Part shown: positions 8,716 to 17,035 of the stretch, in pieces
Layout of the letters: each line of letters starts with the position of its first letter
Position numbering within the stretch: the stretch's first letter is position 1
NCBI GenBank assembly: GCA_023898385.1
Contig: CP060220.1
Span: forward strand, 2,356,001-2,420,000
DNA length: 64,000 bases
DNA from: Pseudobdellovibrionaceae bacterium
GTDB taxonomy: Bacteria > Bdellovibrionota > Bdellovibrionia > Bdellovibrionales > UBA1609
Direction: 5' to 3'
The notes under the pieces: model-generated
Seen by the model: the letters and a program-made list of their open reading frames with translations, nothing else
Database searches by the model: none
What the model was told of the DNA's origin: nothing
Program-made: the position numbers and the translations under genes

Positions 8716-9982
8716 TGAACCACTTCCTCGAATAAACTCGTACTCCCACCAATCCCACACTCACTATGGCCTGCATCAATAACAACCAAAATAACATATT
8801 TATAGCGCCTGGATTACCTTTAAGGAAAAAAACAACTGTCGCTATTGCAAAGTTGCCCATGGCTATGAGATAGAAATTCACTTTTTTCGTCCATTCGACG
8901 TCACCTGCCGGGCGAAGCACTACTTTTCGAAAGAAATAGTCGATAGAGTTAAAAAGAACTATTCCCAAAATCAAAAGTAGATATGGATTTAAACCGAAGA
9001 ATCGATCGTAAAACTGAAGTGTGACCACAGCTAGCGCCAAAACAGAGAGCGCATTAACAACACTCAGCCAAATAAACGGACGCAAACTGACTTCTTGGTT
9101 TTCACTATGCAGCTGTTCGGCAAATATTATGGCGCCCGCATTTGATACCGCATGAGTGATTGCGTTAAACAACTTTTCAAAAGCGAAAAACACACCATAA
9201 AGCACACCAATGTCGCCAAGCTTTAAAGCCACTGCGACCAACACCAGTTCTGAAATGCAAATCGACACGCTACCAATCAAATTATTTTTAACGTACCTGA
9301 GAATTTCTGATATTTCCGAAAAGATGTTATCTGGAATAATCTTAAAAAGGTCTGTTTTTGTCACTTCTCTAAAAAACATCGCATAAGAAAAAACATTGGC
9401 TACCACCGTCGGCGCAATAATTCCAAATGTACCGAGACCAAGATCGTGCGCTAGTACCCAGCTGGCTACCATATTGAAAAGGGTCGTAACAACACCGACC
9501 TTGAGAATATTTTTTGTCTGCTTCTTTGCGATTAATAGTATGTAAAGTGGCGTCGATAAATACATAATCAGAATGTTAATTGCCGTGCCCAGGCCGTAAA
9601 TATGCATCGGGGTACCCGGCTCCGTAAAAAAATGTGTGCCAACACCAAATGCAACAGCAAAGAATGCACCCAAGAGAAATGTTATGGCCGTAATGGCCCT
9701 GTATATTCTTGCTGTTCGCATTATGTCATTCTTGGGCAGCAAACGATTTAGGTACATACTCAATGTGCCAGTAAAACCAATTAAGATTGCACCGAAGAAA
9801 AATCGAAATCTCTCTAGAAAACTAATAGCTTTCAGTATTTCGAAATCGACTTGACTTGAAATAGTTAGATCTACAACTTCTAAAATATTACCTAGACAAG
9901 CTGAAAAAATGAGGGGAAGCGCAATCGAATAGATGTTTCCGTAGAAATTTGACGATGTTCTAGGCTGAGATGAGGGCTTCAT
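8705..9982 (-). CDS. MATE/MOP-type membrane exporter
   Basis: The 425-residue integral membrane protein has about twelve hydrophobic segments. Its N-terminus (NIYSIALPLIFSACLGNILE, then LGKAISFLERF-like helices) resembles the MATE branch of the MOP flippase superfamily. These are proton- or sodium-coupled exporters of organic cations or natural products. It overlaps the preceding gene by 23 nt and the following JmjC gene by 11 nt, so the three are one transcription unit. No substrate can be read from the sequence. A role in exporting the product of its operon is inference. Confidence 0.72.
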   Translation of the reverse strand: MKPSSQPRTSSNFYGNIYSIALPLIFSACLGNILEVVDLTISSQVDFEILKAISFLERFRFFFGAILIGFTGTLSMYLNRLLPKNDIMRTARIYRAITAITFLLGAFFAVAFGVGTHFFTEPGTPMHIYGLGTAINILIMYLSTPLYILLIAKKQTKNILKVGVVTTLFNMVASWVLAHDLGLGTFGIIAPTVVANVFSYAMFFREVTKTDLFKIIPDNIFSEISEILRYVKNNLIGSVSICISELVLVAVALKLGDIGVLYGVFFAFEKLFNAITHAVSNAGAIIFAEQLHSENQEVSLRPFIWLSVVNALSVLALAVVTLQFYDRFFGLNPYLLLILGIVLFNSIDYFFRKVVLRPAGDVEWTKKVNFYLIAMGNFAIATVVFFLKGNPGAINMLFWLLLMQAIVSVGLVGVRVYSRKWFNEI

Positions 9983-10391
9983 TTTTCAGTTCCTGTTTGA
10001 AACTAATGATTTCTCGATTTAGCTTCTCATATGTGGCCAGAGACGGTTCGTAGATGAGCTTTGCCAAGGTAGCGTAGATCTCTAATACAAAAGGGGAAAG
10101 ATGATCTAAAATTTTCGTTTCATGCTTAAATGAGGTTAAGAAAATCTTCTTTTGAGCGTGGGCCAGTACCATGGCCACTTCTTTTAGATCAATCGCCTCT
10201 TTCATGAGGTGGAATCGATCTTTTCGTAAAGCCGGCAAAAAAAGAGACTCGGCGCTAAGAAGCGGCAGATATTTTTCAATCACTTTACGACTTATATTAT
10301 AAGGATAATAAATCTTTGACTTGATGTCGGCAATTCTCTTCGATTCCACGTAGTATTTTCCAATTCTTATATTTTCCAATAAATCCTGCAT
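9960..10391 (-). CDS. Helical protein of unknown function, first gene of the MATE-JmjC operon
   Basis: I do not recognise this 143-residue protein. It is rich in charged helices with no signal peptide or membrane segment, and is likely cytoplasmic. I start it at the ATG at 10391 (MQDLLENIRIGKYY). The frame is open further upstream to 10502, but that part reads like non-coding sequence. It overlaps the MATE gene by 23 nt, which argues that it is real and works with the transporter and oxygenase. Just upstream lies a possible SGNH-hydrolase remnant (10400-10554). Confidence 0.5.
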   Translation of the reverse strand: MQDLLENIRIGKYYVESKRIADIKSKIYYPYNISRKVIEKYLPLLSAESLFLPALRKDRFHLMKEAIDLKEVAMVLAHAQKKIFLTSFKHETKILDHLSPFVLEIYATLAKLIYEPSLATYEKLNREIISFKQELKNEALISA

Positions 10392-10399
10392 TGCGAATG

Positions 10400-10554
10400 A
10401 CGTGCCACCTCGTGGTCTTGCTGAGCTCCGCTGTGTTTGAATTAGGAGCCAGATTGTCCGGATTTTGGGAAATCCGTGTCCGAAACTGAAGAAGTGGCTC
10501 ATCCTTTAGTTGGCCAGATATTGAACAGCCATTGACAAATATTTTAATGGTCAC
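10400..10554 (-). pseudogene. Possible SGNH-hydrolase N-terminal remnant
   Basis: From a GTG at 10554 the frame reads KIFVNGCSISGQL and later NLAPNSNTAE and KTTRWHVI. This is the order of the N-terminal strand (VNGCSxxxG) and the NxAxxGxSN block of SGNH-type hydrolases. The spacing is wrong and the frame then runs into the 143-aa gene, so I read it as a truncated or frameshifted remnant. Confidence 0.3.
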
Positions 10555-10717
10555 AGCCCATACCCGATGCTGGGCAACGCTTTGTATTTGTAAGAAATGC
10601 TTAAAATCCGAACCAATGCCCTACCTCAAATTCCAGAGCATAGGACCTAGTTTTAAGAAATATCAGAGAAGTTTTATGTGAGATCGCATTAACTCCACTC
10701 TCCCGGCCTGGTGCTGT

Positions 10718-10732
10718 GGCTTGGGCCTTGCT
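10718..10732 (+). promoter_or_regulatory. Sigma-54-like promoter of the large lipoprotein gene
   Basis: TGGCTT-GGGCC-TTGCT keeps the invariant GG-N10-GC elements. It lies 36 nt before the ATG at 10768, which has a good ribosome site (AAGGGAGA). Confidence 0.5.
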
Positions 10733-10767
10733 TTATCCCTTTCTGAAAAAACTTAAGGGAGAATCTT

Positions 10768-12606
10768 ATGAAATTATTTTATGTATTAACCGCGATCCTA
10801 TTTGCGGCCACTTGGAGTTGTGGCCCCACAACACCTGACAATGATGTCTCAAGCGAACTCCAATTCTCAGACCAAAAAGTCATAGAGGCATCCAGTGATC
10901 AATCTGTGGTCGTCTATGAAGCTACCGTTGATGAGAAAAGTGTAAATTATCAGCGGCAGCAATATGCAGAAAATGATCTGAAACAAATTCCAGTGAACCC
11001 CAAGTACAACGCAATGATCTTTAAAATATATAATGTTAAGCAATATGAAGACGCATATTTTTACGCTCCAAAAATCTACGCCTATGGCGGAAGTGATAAA
11101 TCTCGGCTGCTAAAAAAGACAAATAGCGATGGCACCGTCACCTTAAGCTTTCCTGTGATTCTAGTGGATGGCACCCGGCAGACTGTGCCTGCCAGCGACG
11201 GAGTTAACATGATCACTATTCCGGAAAGCCTTAAAGTCCAATACCCGGAAGAGCTCACTAAAGAGCTTAGCCAACGGTCTGGACGCCCCCAATATCCGGC
11301 CGTACTTCCCGGATGTCCAAAACAAATTTATTTAAAAGTAGCTAAGTCCACCTATGATGTGACTCCAAGGGGTTTTTCGAACGGCGATTATTGCCAGTTT
11401 AATGCTCCCTTTACCGTATCTGTGACTATGTCTGTCACGGATGCTCAATTTCTGGTGGAAGAAGCTCTTTATGAAAATGCTGTGAATATAAATGTACTCT
11501 ATGAGACTCGGGCTCGAATTGCCGTTTCTCAGATGACGGTGGAATTTGATAAAAAGAAAGTATTCGACGAATTGGCAGCTAAACTTACTTTTGACCATCC
11601 TTATTTAGATGCTGAAATCAAAACCCACACGAAAAAGGTTTTACAAAACATGAGTCTTGGCATGTCTATGGTAGGTGAGATCAATACAAATATGGATAGC
11701 TTGGTCGAACGAGCCAAAGAATTGTTCTTTGAGCCTTTTGAAGATGTTCCCACCGAAAGGGCCTCAGATTGCGGCCCCAGTGTTAGCTGTTTTCGACTGA
11801 CACAAAACTCCCTCAGTGATGCAAGAACTCTATCGTTTTCGTGGCACCATTCAAAAAATGAACTCACAGGTCAACATTTTATCACCTGGGCCAATCTTCG
11901 CCCCCTAAATGACACCGTAAAAATAGGCGGCGAAGGCAGGAATGATCTTGCAAAAGGTGGCGCTGGTTTTGAGACAGGCCTCACTATATTACCGGGAGAC
12001 CTTGTTGAGATCACACCTAGTTATCTTTTGGTGGAACAGCGACAGGCGAGTAATCCGGCGACAATTCGCAAAGATAACGATGTATGTATCAGCCGCAGCA
12101 TGGGAGGCGCTGGCCTTGGCATGTTTGGCGATATACCTGGTGAATGCATGCGATCAGAAAACCAATGGATCGACACCACCACTTTTGGTCTATCGTCACC
12201 GACTATGACTAAAGTTGATAACCCCTCAGGACAATTCAGAGAAATATTTGAAGGATTGGCTTTTCGATTTACATATCATGTGAATGGCAAAAATGAAGAG
12301 GCTACCTGTTCGTTAAGAAATTTTGAACGAAAAGGCAGTGGTCAAAGCATCATCGTTCGAATCAACAACACACCAGGGTGCCAAATCTTTAAAGCGGGCG
12401 CAACCAGCCCCATGTTATCGTTAGTGAACAACATCGAGCTAGCACCGGTGCAATACAAAACCGGCCGACTTGTGATGAATTGGAAAGGCGAAGTCCTAGA
12501 GGCCCCAACTGACCAAATTTATACGCCCAACACCCAGTTTAGCGGTGAAATCATGATCCGAGGCTACGGACTTGGCAACCTGCGATCCATGTCGAGCGAA
12601 TTCTAG
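10768..12606 (+). CDS. Large lipoprotein of unknown function
   Basis: The 612-residue protein starts with a lipoprotein signal peptide (MKLFYVLTAILFAATWSC). Cys18 should be the lipidated residue after cleavage. The rest is soluble, beta-rich in appearance, and has several cysteines in the C-terminal half (CGPSVSCF, CISRSMGG, GECMRS, ATCSLRNF, TPGCQIF) that could form disulphides. I recognise no family. It is monocistronic, with a sigma-54-like promoter before it and a strong hairpin after it. A surface or periplasmic role is inferred from the signal only. Confidence 0.75.
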   Translation: MKLFYVLTAILFAATWSCGPTTPDNDVSSELQFSDQKVIEASSDQSVVVYEATVDEKSVNYQRQQYAENDLKQIPVNPKYNAMIFKIYNVKQYEDAYFYAPKIYAYGGSDKSRLLKKTNSDGTVTLSFPVILVDGTRQTVPASDGVNMITIPESLKVQYPEELTKELSQRSGRPQYPAVLPGCPKQIYLKVAKSTYDVTPRGFSNGDYCQFNAPFTVSVTMSVTDAQFLVEEALYENAVNINVLYETRARIAVSQMTVEFDKKKVFDELAAKLTFDHPYLDAEIKTHTKKVLQNMSLGMSMVGEINTNMDSLVERAKELFFEPFEDVPTERASDCGPSVSCFRLTQNSLSDARTLSFSWHHSKNELTGQHFITWANLRPLNDTVKIGGEGRNDLAKGGAGFETGLTILPGDLVEITPSYLLVEQRQASNPATIRKDNDVCISRSMGGAGLGMFGDIPGECMRSENQWIDTTTFGLSSPTMTKVDNPSGQFREIFEGLAFRFTYHVNGKNEEATCSLRNFERKGSGQSIIVRINNTPGCQIFKAGATSPMLSLVNNIELAPVQYKTGRLVMNWKGEVLEAPTDQIYTPNTQFSGEIMIRGYGLGNLRSMSSEF

Positions 12607-12626
12607 TGAAGAGACCATGTTGGACT

Positions 12627-12656
12627 GGCCGCCGGTCATTGATTTGACCGGCGGCC
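12627..12656 (+). terminator. Strong hairpin after the lipoprotein gene
   Basis: GGCCGCCGGTCA and TGACCGGCGGCC form a perfect 12-pair stem with a TTGATT loop, 20 nt after the stop. It lacks a T-run. It may act as a Rho-assisted terminator or mRNA 3' stabiliser. Confidence 0.6.
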
Positions 12657-12811
12657 TCCCGCATTGCGCCTGGTCACATGGTCATGCGAGCAAAACCAAC
12701 TGACTAATCTTACCACGCCGTGTGCCATGGGTGGCTTTACTCAAACAACAGGATACTAGAAACAGCATATTTGTATTGCCAATTGAAACCACCTTCAGCA
12801 GAAAAAAGTAG

Positions 12812-13507
12812 CTAGGTGACCTTTATGAGATTTTGCATTCGTTCCAGGATTATTTTTTTTCGCCCCTCGACATTTTCGCGATCAGATATGTGGGCGTCCA
12901 ATGAGTTTATAAAATTTTGATCGTTTAAAAGTTTACCGAATTCATCTTTGAGATAAGTCGTCACCATTGAGTGACCTCTTGTCAAATCTGTTGAGATACT
13001 TGGTCTGCCATCAATGAGTGTAACAATATCCTCAATGTCGTGGCTGAAGATATACTCGCCCCTACCTCTACCCTTAAATGCCTCTAATTTCGTGGCCATT
13101 AGGTAGGGAAGATCAAAAACTTTTACATCTCGGCCTGAAACCTTCATCTTAATTGAATTTTTAAAACCATCTTTGTACCAAATACTGGTAAACCCAAGTA
13201 TTTTCGTGTCTGTTGGCATCACATCTAAAACTAAGTTCTGTTTTTTGAAGCGACAAAGAACTTTACCTTCTATGTCTTCATTAAATCCGAGATTTCTCAA
13301 TTTTTTCGATATATTTTCATATTCACCCCGGTGGAGTACCTCAACTACACAGTCTACGTCTAAAGTTTCGCGGATAACGACATGACGAGGTTCTGTTATA
13401 AACAAAGAGATCGTTGACCCACCCAAAAAGACAAGCTCATCACGCAAACTGCTTAACTCTTCTATCATAAGCTTAAAAATTTCTAGATTTATATCTTTCT
13501 CGCTCAT
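12812..13507 (-). CDS. Nucleotidyltransferase-type toxin (AbiEii-like)
   Basis: The 231-residue protein has the nucleotidyltransferase signature FLGGSTISLFI followed by RETLDVDCVVEV. The GG(S/T) and DxD placement is that of AbiEii/MenT-like toxins, which modify tRNA or other targets with NTPs. A later segment (LPYLMATKLEAFKGRGRGEY, then SHDIEDIV) is the conserved KxxA and D-ED region of that fold. It overlaps an upstream HTH gene by 4 nt (ATGA), the usual antitoxin-toxin order. I infer a type IV-like toxin-antitoxin or abortive-infection module; toxicity is not shown. Confidence 0.72.
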   Translation of the reverse strand: MSEKDINLEIFKLMIEELSSLRDELVFLGGSTISLFITEPRHVVIRETLDVDCVVEVLHRGEYENISKKLRNLGFNEDIEGKVLCRFKKQNLVLDVMPTDTKILGFTSIWYKDGFKNSIKMKVSGRDVKVFDLPYLMATKLEAFKGRGRGEYIFSHDIEDIVTLIDGRPSISTDLTRGHSMVTTYLKDEFGKLLNDQNFINSLDAHISDRENVEGRKKIILERMQNLIKVT

Positions 13508-14019
13508 GAGCTCTTCCGAATTATTTGGGCCAATTCTTTTGAACCGATCTTCTGTTCGCGTACTCGCCCCATCCTGATCATTTCTAATAGTGACGCGAGG
13601 GTGTACAATTTTTCATCTTGCAAACATGCGCTCGGCAAACTGGGATAGATTGGTTTTAATGCTATCCCCTTAACCGTTCCTTCTGGATGAGGCCAAATGT
13701 ATATGTCGTCGCTACTATACCTAACAAAACTGAATCCTGGCCGAGCGTACGCGGTGGGTATTCCCACAGCAATCGTGCCCAGCTGAGGAGGAAACATATA
13801 TTTCAATGCGTGAATTAGGAACTCCGAGCTAGTCTCTTTATTTACACCATTATTGACAGTCAGCAATTTCGAGTTTTTTAACCTGCGAAAACCATGGCTG
13901 ACTTCCGCAGAACTAATATCTAAACACTGGGCCAATTTTTTTTGGTTGAGCGCAGGGCTTACCATCAATTTCAACAGAATCAATACGTCTTGTGGCTTTA
14001 AGCCAATCAAGTTTCTCAT
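13504..14019 (-). CDS. HTH antitoxin/repressor paired with the nucleotidyltransferase
   Basis: Residues 1-65 form a winged helix-turn-helix (QKKLAQCLDISSAEVSHGFR), followed by a C-terminal domain of unknown fold. In AbiE-type modules the first gene is a DNA-binding antitoxin that represses its own promoter. A perfect palindrome with an extra half-site lies 29 bp upstream of this start, which fits autorepression. The stop overlaps the toxin start by 4 nt. Assignment rests on gene order and the HTH; the C-terminal half does not obviously match the classical AbiEi domain. Confidence 0.65.
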   Translation of the reverse strand: MRNLIGLKPQDVLILLKLMVSPALNQKKLAQCLDISSAEVSHGFRRLKNSKLLTVNNGVNKETSSEFLIHALKYMFPPQLGTIAVGIPTAYARPGFSFVRYSSDDIYIWPHPEGTVKGIALKPIYPSLPSACLQDEKLYTLASLLEMIRMGRVREQKIGSKELAQIIRKSS

Positions 14020-14040
14020 GTTTTCATGTTAACACCCAGA

Positions 14041-14069
14041 TTTGCAATTTGCAATTTGCAAATTGCAAA
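14041..14069 (-). promoter_or_regulatory. Palindromic operator of the toxin-antitoxin operon
   Basis: A perfect 22-bp palindrome at 14048-14069 (arms TTTGCAATTTG and CAAATTGCAAA) is preceded by a further TTTGCAA half-site at 14041-14047. It gives three TTGCAA-type repeats in a row, just upstream of the HTH antitoxin. The remainder of the gap to 14385 shows nothing I can support. Confidence 0.7.
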
Positions 14070-14385
14070 ACTGAGCTGGAGCCAAGCGACAGCCGCCCGT
14101 GGAAGAACCCCCGGCTGCTCTAAATACCCGAGTTTTATCAATAGGTTATCATGCTAGGCCATTAGGTGGTTTGGCATATTTTCGACTACATCCTGGACTT
14201 TTGGTGAGTGACCGTCGCAGTTTGGATTCGCCATCGTTCACAAGACATCCTGGGTACACCAAGATTTATTGCGCAAAAGGGTTGTTTTCCTAAGTCGTTG
14301 GGCCAACGGCATCTGGTCTTTTCTCGTGTAGTTTTATCCAACTTCCTGTTGGTAACGAGATTGGTTTTACATCAATTGAACACAT

Positions 14386-14643
14386 TCAAATTTCTATTCC
14401 AGCCTCGTTTAGTTGCTTTTCCATTGTCCAGTTTGATGGACGTTCTTTCTCTACAAACCACTTTCCGCCACCGGAAATCCAATCTCTTCTCTTTTTTTGT
14501 ATCCCTTCGATAGTGACATCCTCATGTCCAAATGTGGTGCCACAACAGGGACATATTTCAAATGAAGGTGTTTTGCCATCTTCTCCCCAAACGTAGTCGC
14601 CGTAATTATATCCACAGACTTTACACCTAAATTTATTGTCCAC
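14386..14643 (-). CDS. Cysteine-rich CPCC-domain protein
   Basis: The 85-residue protein has two zinc-ribbon-like cysteine pairs, CKVCGY near the start and ICPCCGTTFG, spaced as in the CPCC family. A conserved tail follows (RRDWISGGGKWF). Such small proteins are often found among toxin-immunity and other accessory genes, and their function is not well known. It stands alone here, between the toxin-antitoxin operon and the dead amgK copy. The family call is from motif memory. Confidence 0.65.
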   Translation of the reverse strand: MDNKFRCKVCGYNYGDYVWGEDGKTPSFEICPCCGTTFGHEDVTIEGIQKKRRDWISGGGKWFVEKERPSNWTMEKQLNEAGIEI

Positions 14644-14689
14644 TGAAGTCCTCCATATTACTTAGATTTCAATTAGATCTTGACCAGCT

Positions 14690-14903
14690 CCAATGCGGTA
14701 GTACCGCCCGCTACTGGCATCTCCAGCAATGAGCAAAACTTCAAACTCTTGAGTGTATAAACCACGCACAACGAGTTGATGCGCTTCACCTGAAAGATGA
14801 TTTTCTTTTTGCTTCATATTTTCTTACACTTGAGACATTGTTAAATGGTCGCAAAAAGCAGCCCTCTTGGCAATAAAGCGACTTGCCGATAACCCGCGCC
14901 ATA
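14690..14903 (-). pseudogene. Direct repeat 1, dead copy: truncated duplicate of the amgK 5' end
   Basis: It matches 7603-7816 without gaps at about 91% identity, covering the amgK upstream region and first 50 codons. The copied start is at 14838, but codon 5 is TAA where the intact gene has CAA, so it cannot be translated beyond four residues. No further amgK sequence follows. With the intact copy it brackets the 7.8-14.7 kb accessory segment as a long direct repeat. Confidence 0.88.
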
Positions 14904-14966
14904 TAACTATTGAGCCCCCTCATTGGCCAGTAGGTGCCGTTTGAAATCCAATTTTTCAGACGAAAA

Positions 14967-14982
14967 GTCCGAAGCTTCGGAC
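14967..14982 (+). promoter_or_regulatory. Perfect palindrome upstream of the peptide operon
   Basis: GTCCGAAGCTTCGGAC is a perfect 16-bp inverted repeat, 61 bp before the sigma-54-like promoter at 15043. It could be a regulator-binding site for the operon starting at 15094. The rest of 14904-15093 shows no gene. Confidence 0.4.
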
Positions 14983-15042
14983 AATCCAATTTGGTTTGGG
15001 GGCCTAAGTACGGCACAGATTAGATGACCATCGAAATATCCG

Positions 15043-15057
15043 GGCATAGGTCTTGCT
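15043..15057 (+). promoter_or_regulatory. Sigma-54-like promoter of the peptide operon
   Basis: GGCAT-AGGTC-TTGCT has the GG-N10-GC spacing, with one change from the -24 consensus (T for C). It lies 37 nt before the ATG at 15094. Confidence 0.5.
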
Positions 15058-15093
15058 TTTACCCAACCATCGGTTGAACAAAAAGGAGGATCC

Positions 15094-15210
15094 ATGAAAA
15101 AACCAATTCAACTAGAAACTTCAGAAAACAACATGTTGTGTTTGGTACCATCCAAGCCCATGCCTAAAGAAGTAAAAAAACGAGCGAAAAAAGCACTTCG
15201 CGTAAGTTAA
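15094..15210 (+). CDS. 38-residue peptide, candidate modified-peptide precursor
   Basis: A textbook ribosome site (AAAAGGAGG) 5 nt before the ATG starts a 38-residue frame. It begins MKKPIQLETSENN and continues with one Met-Leu-Cys segment (Cys16), a proline-rich middle (VPSKPMP) and a strongly basic end (KKRAKKALRVS). It has no signal peptide. A hairpin that looks like a leaky terminator separates it from a SAM-fold enzyme, two Fe/2OG-type oxygenases and an exporter. This gene order is typical of ribosomal peptide natural products, with the precursor first and in excess. The core residues and any modification are unknown. I know of no matching family. Confidence 0.6.
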   Translation: MKKPIQLETSENNMLCLVPSKPMPKEVKKRAKKALRVS

Positions 15211-15215
15211 TTCAG

Positions 15216-15250
15216 AATGGGCCCCGCAAAATCGCAGGGCCCATTTGTTT
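15216..15250 (+). terminator. Attenuator-like hairpin between the peptide and its enzymes
   Basis: AATGGGCCC (15216-15224) pairs with GGGCCCATT (15237-15245), with an extra inner GC pair. TTGTTT follows. It sits between the 38-aa gene and the next ribosome site, so part of the transcription should stop after the peptide gene. Confidence 0.65.
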
Positions 15251-15261
15251 GGAGATCCAAA

Positions 15262-16428
15262 ATGTCTTTCACATCCAATAAAAATAAGTACATTCGCCAC
15301 AACCCTTCGAACCGTGTGCCTGGCCTGATAGACTCCAGCCTTAATACAAATCAAATTTTTAATGGCGACTACTGGGATGACTGCTTGCTCCCGATGTACT
15401 TTCGCCAGCAGACAAACACAGTCTTGGTTCTTGGCGTTGGACTGGGCTCGGGGTTTCGATCTTTATACGCGGCCAATCCGTCACTTGATGTTGTCGGAGT
15501 CGATATTGACCAGCAAGCCATTGATGAATGCAATCAACTTATTGAACGCAACTTCGAACATCATCCCATACTAATTGCAGACGACGCTCTAAACTATTTA
15601 ATATCTAGTAAGAACACTTTTGATATGATTTTAGTGGACCTTTACGACAGTGATGGGCCCGTCACGGACACATTCACCTCTTCATTTTGGACTTATTTGA
15701 AGGCCAGATTAAACCCTGGTGGCATAGTCGCAGCAAATGTCTACGGCATCGCAAATCACCTTGAGCGTTATTTAGACGAATCGCCGCTTAAAAGCATGGC
15801 AGCAGCGGCTAAACAGTCACTTAAATACATTAAGGTGGCCCCACATCGCCGCAACACAACAATTATCGCCTCTGGTTCGCCCCTCAATAAAGTCTACCCT
15901 ATAGACAACAACGCTGCAGACAACATCGACAGGCTAACTTTAAAAACACAGTACCTCAGATCGAAACATCTAGTGCCTTTTTTTGACGTTGCCCATCAGC
16001 CTGTTCGACATCAATTTACCTTTGAACAAATCAATCACCTGCAACGGGAAGCGTGGGGCCAGTTTCTCGCTGAATTTAATGGAACTCTGAATGATATAAC
16101 ATTTATATCGCCCAGAGCGCTGGTCGAAACATTGTCGTCACCAGATACTGGGCCTTGCTTGTTGCAATCAATTCTTGAGAAATGTGAGCATCTTTCAGTG
16201 ATGTTACCCACGTACTTAGGTGCTGAAATTCACAATAGAGATATGAAACTCGACTGGTACTTCGAATATCTTTTTGAACACGCAAAAGATCTAAGCACCG
16301 ACAAGCCCTATCTTTGGTTTAACTTTTTCTTACCCCAATGGATATCCATGTTGAACTCGAAGCCGTCTTGGCGAACTTTGAATTTTAGTGAAAAAATAAA
16401 CAAATGTGGAGGTCTGAATGAACTCTAG
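15262..16428 (+). CDS. Spermidine-synthase-like SAM-fold protein with unknown C-terminal domain
   Basis: In this 388-residue protein the first 200 residues form a class I SAM-binding fold: motif I VLVLGVGLGSGF, acidic end of strand 2 VVGVDID, and DMILVDLYD. The order is that of the spermidine-synthase-like family. The last 160 residues match nothing I know. The start is the ATG at 15262 with GGAG 7 nt upstream; an earlier ATG at 15217 lies in the hairpin. It could methylate or aminopropylate a peptide side chain. It overlaps the next gene by 11 nt in an operon with a 38-aa peptide and two oxygenases. The substrate is inferred. Confidence 0.7.
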   Translation: MSFTSNKNKYIRHNPSNRVPGLIDSSLNTNQIFNGDYWDDCLLPMYFRQQTNTVLVLGVGLGSGFRSLYAANPSLDVVGVDIDQQAIDECNQLIERNFEHHPILIADDALNYLISSKNTFDMILVDLYDSDGPVTDTFTSSFWTYLKARLNPGGIVAANVYGIANHLERYLDESPLKSMAAAAKQSLKYIKVAPHRRNTTIIASGSPLNKVYPIDNNAADNIDRLTLKTQYLRSKHLVPFFDVAHQPVRHQFTFEQINHLQREAWGQFLAEFNGTLNDITFISPRALVETLSSPDTGPCLLQSILEKCEHLSVMLPTYLGAEIHNRDMKLDWYFEYLFEHAKDLSTDKPYLWFNFFLPQWISMLNSKPSWRTLNFSEKINKCGGLNEL

Positions 16429-17035
16429 TGTTATCGTGGTTGACAACTTCTATTCTGATCCCGACTGTGTAAGAGAGTTGGCGCTCGGCGACGAACTCGT
16501 CGATCCATTCAGTCTCAGCGGCAATTTCGCTGGCCGCGAAAGTGAATATAATTACTTCAGTGAATCAATAGTCGAAAGCTTTGAAAAGATACTCGGCACG
16601 AAAATAGTCGTCGACGAAGATTCGAATGCCTTTGGACGTTTTCGATTTGCAAGAGCCAGTGACAAACGTAAAACTCAAATTCACTTCGACAATAAAGATT
16701 GGTCTGCAGTTGTGTATCTTTCTAGAAATAGTCCATCGGGCACTGGCACCATCTTCGTAGAGCACCGGCGCCTTAATCTCGTTGGGCCCCCAGTTTCAAA
16801 GGAAGAATTGCAGCGGTATGGCTGCGACAATTTGAATGATTTTGATCGAAAATATGTACTACCGGATACTTTGAACCCCGGTGCCTGGGCGACTCACTTG
16901 AGGGTGCCATTTAAATACAACCGATTAGTTTTGTTTCGGGGAAGAAAATTGTTTCATGGATCTGAAGGCCTTTTTGGCGAAAATAGGGCCGACGGCAGGC
17001 TGACTCACAACTTTTTTTTTGATGAGGCAAGATAA
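16418..17035 (+). CDS. Fe(II)/2OG-type oxygenase, DUF6445-like (first copy)
   Basis: The 205-residue protein has the facial-triad pattern of non-haem iron oxygenases: His89-x-Asp91 (IHFDNKDWSAVVYL), distal His180 (RKLFHGSEG) and Arg194 for 2-oxoglutarate (GRLTHNFFF). The opening (VIVVDNFYSDPDCVRELAL) and spacing recall the DUF6445-type proteins often seen near natural-product enzymes (from memory). The ribosome site is GGAGG. It shares fold and motif order with the next gene, so the two arose by duplication and may act on the same peptide at different residues or as a heterodimer. Confidence 0.72.
   Translation: MNSSVIVVDNFYSDPDCVRELALGDELVDPFSLSGNFAGRESEYNYFSESIVESFEKILGTKIVVDEDSNAFGRFRFARASDKRKTQIHFDNKDWSAVVYLSRNSPSGTGTIFVEHRRLNLVGPPVSKEELQRYGCDNLNDFDRKYVLPDTLNPGAWATHLRVPFKYNRLVLFRGRKLFHGSEGLFGENRADGRLTHNFFFDEAR

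Noticed and set aside
14099..14293. Plus-strand frame of 64 codons near the toxin-antitoxin operator
   Set aside because: No ribosome site, no protein-like pattern, and it lies in an otherwise empty gap.
16103..16285. Several minus-strand frames inside the peptide operon
   Set aside because: They are antisense shadows of well-supported genes and show no motifs.
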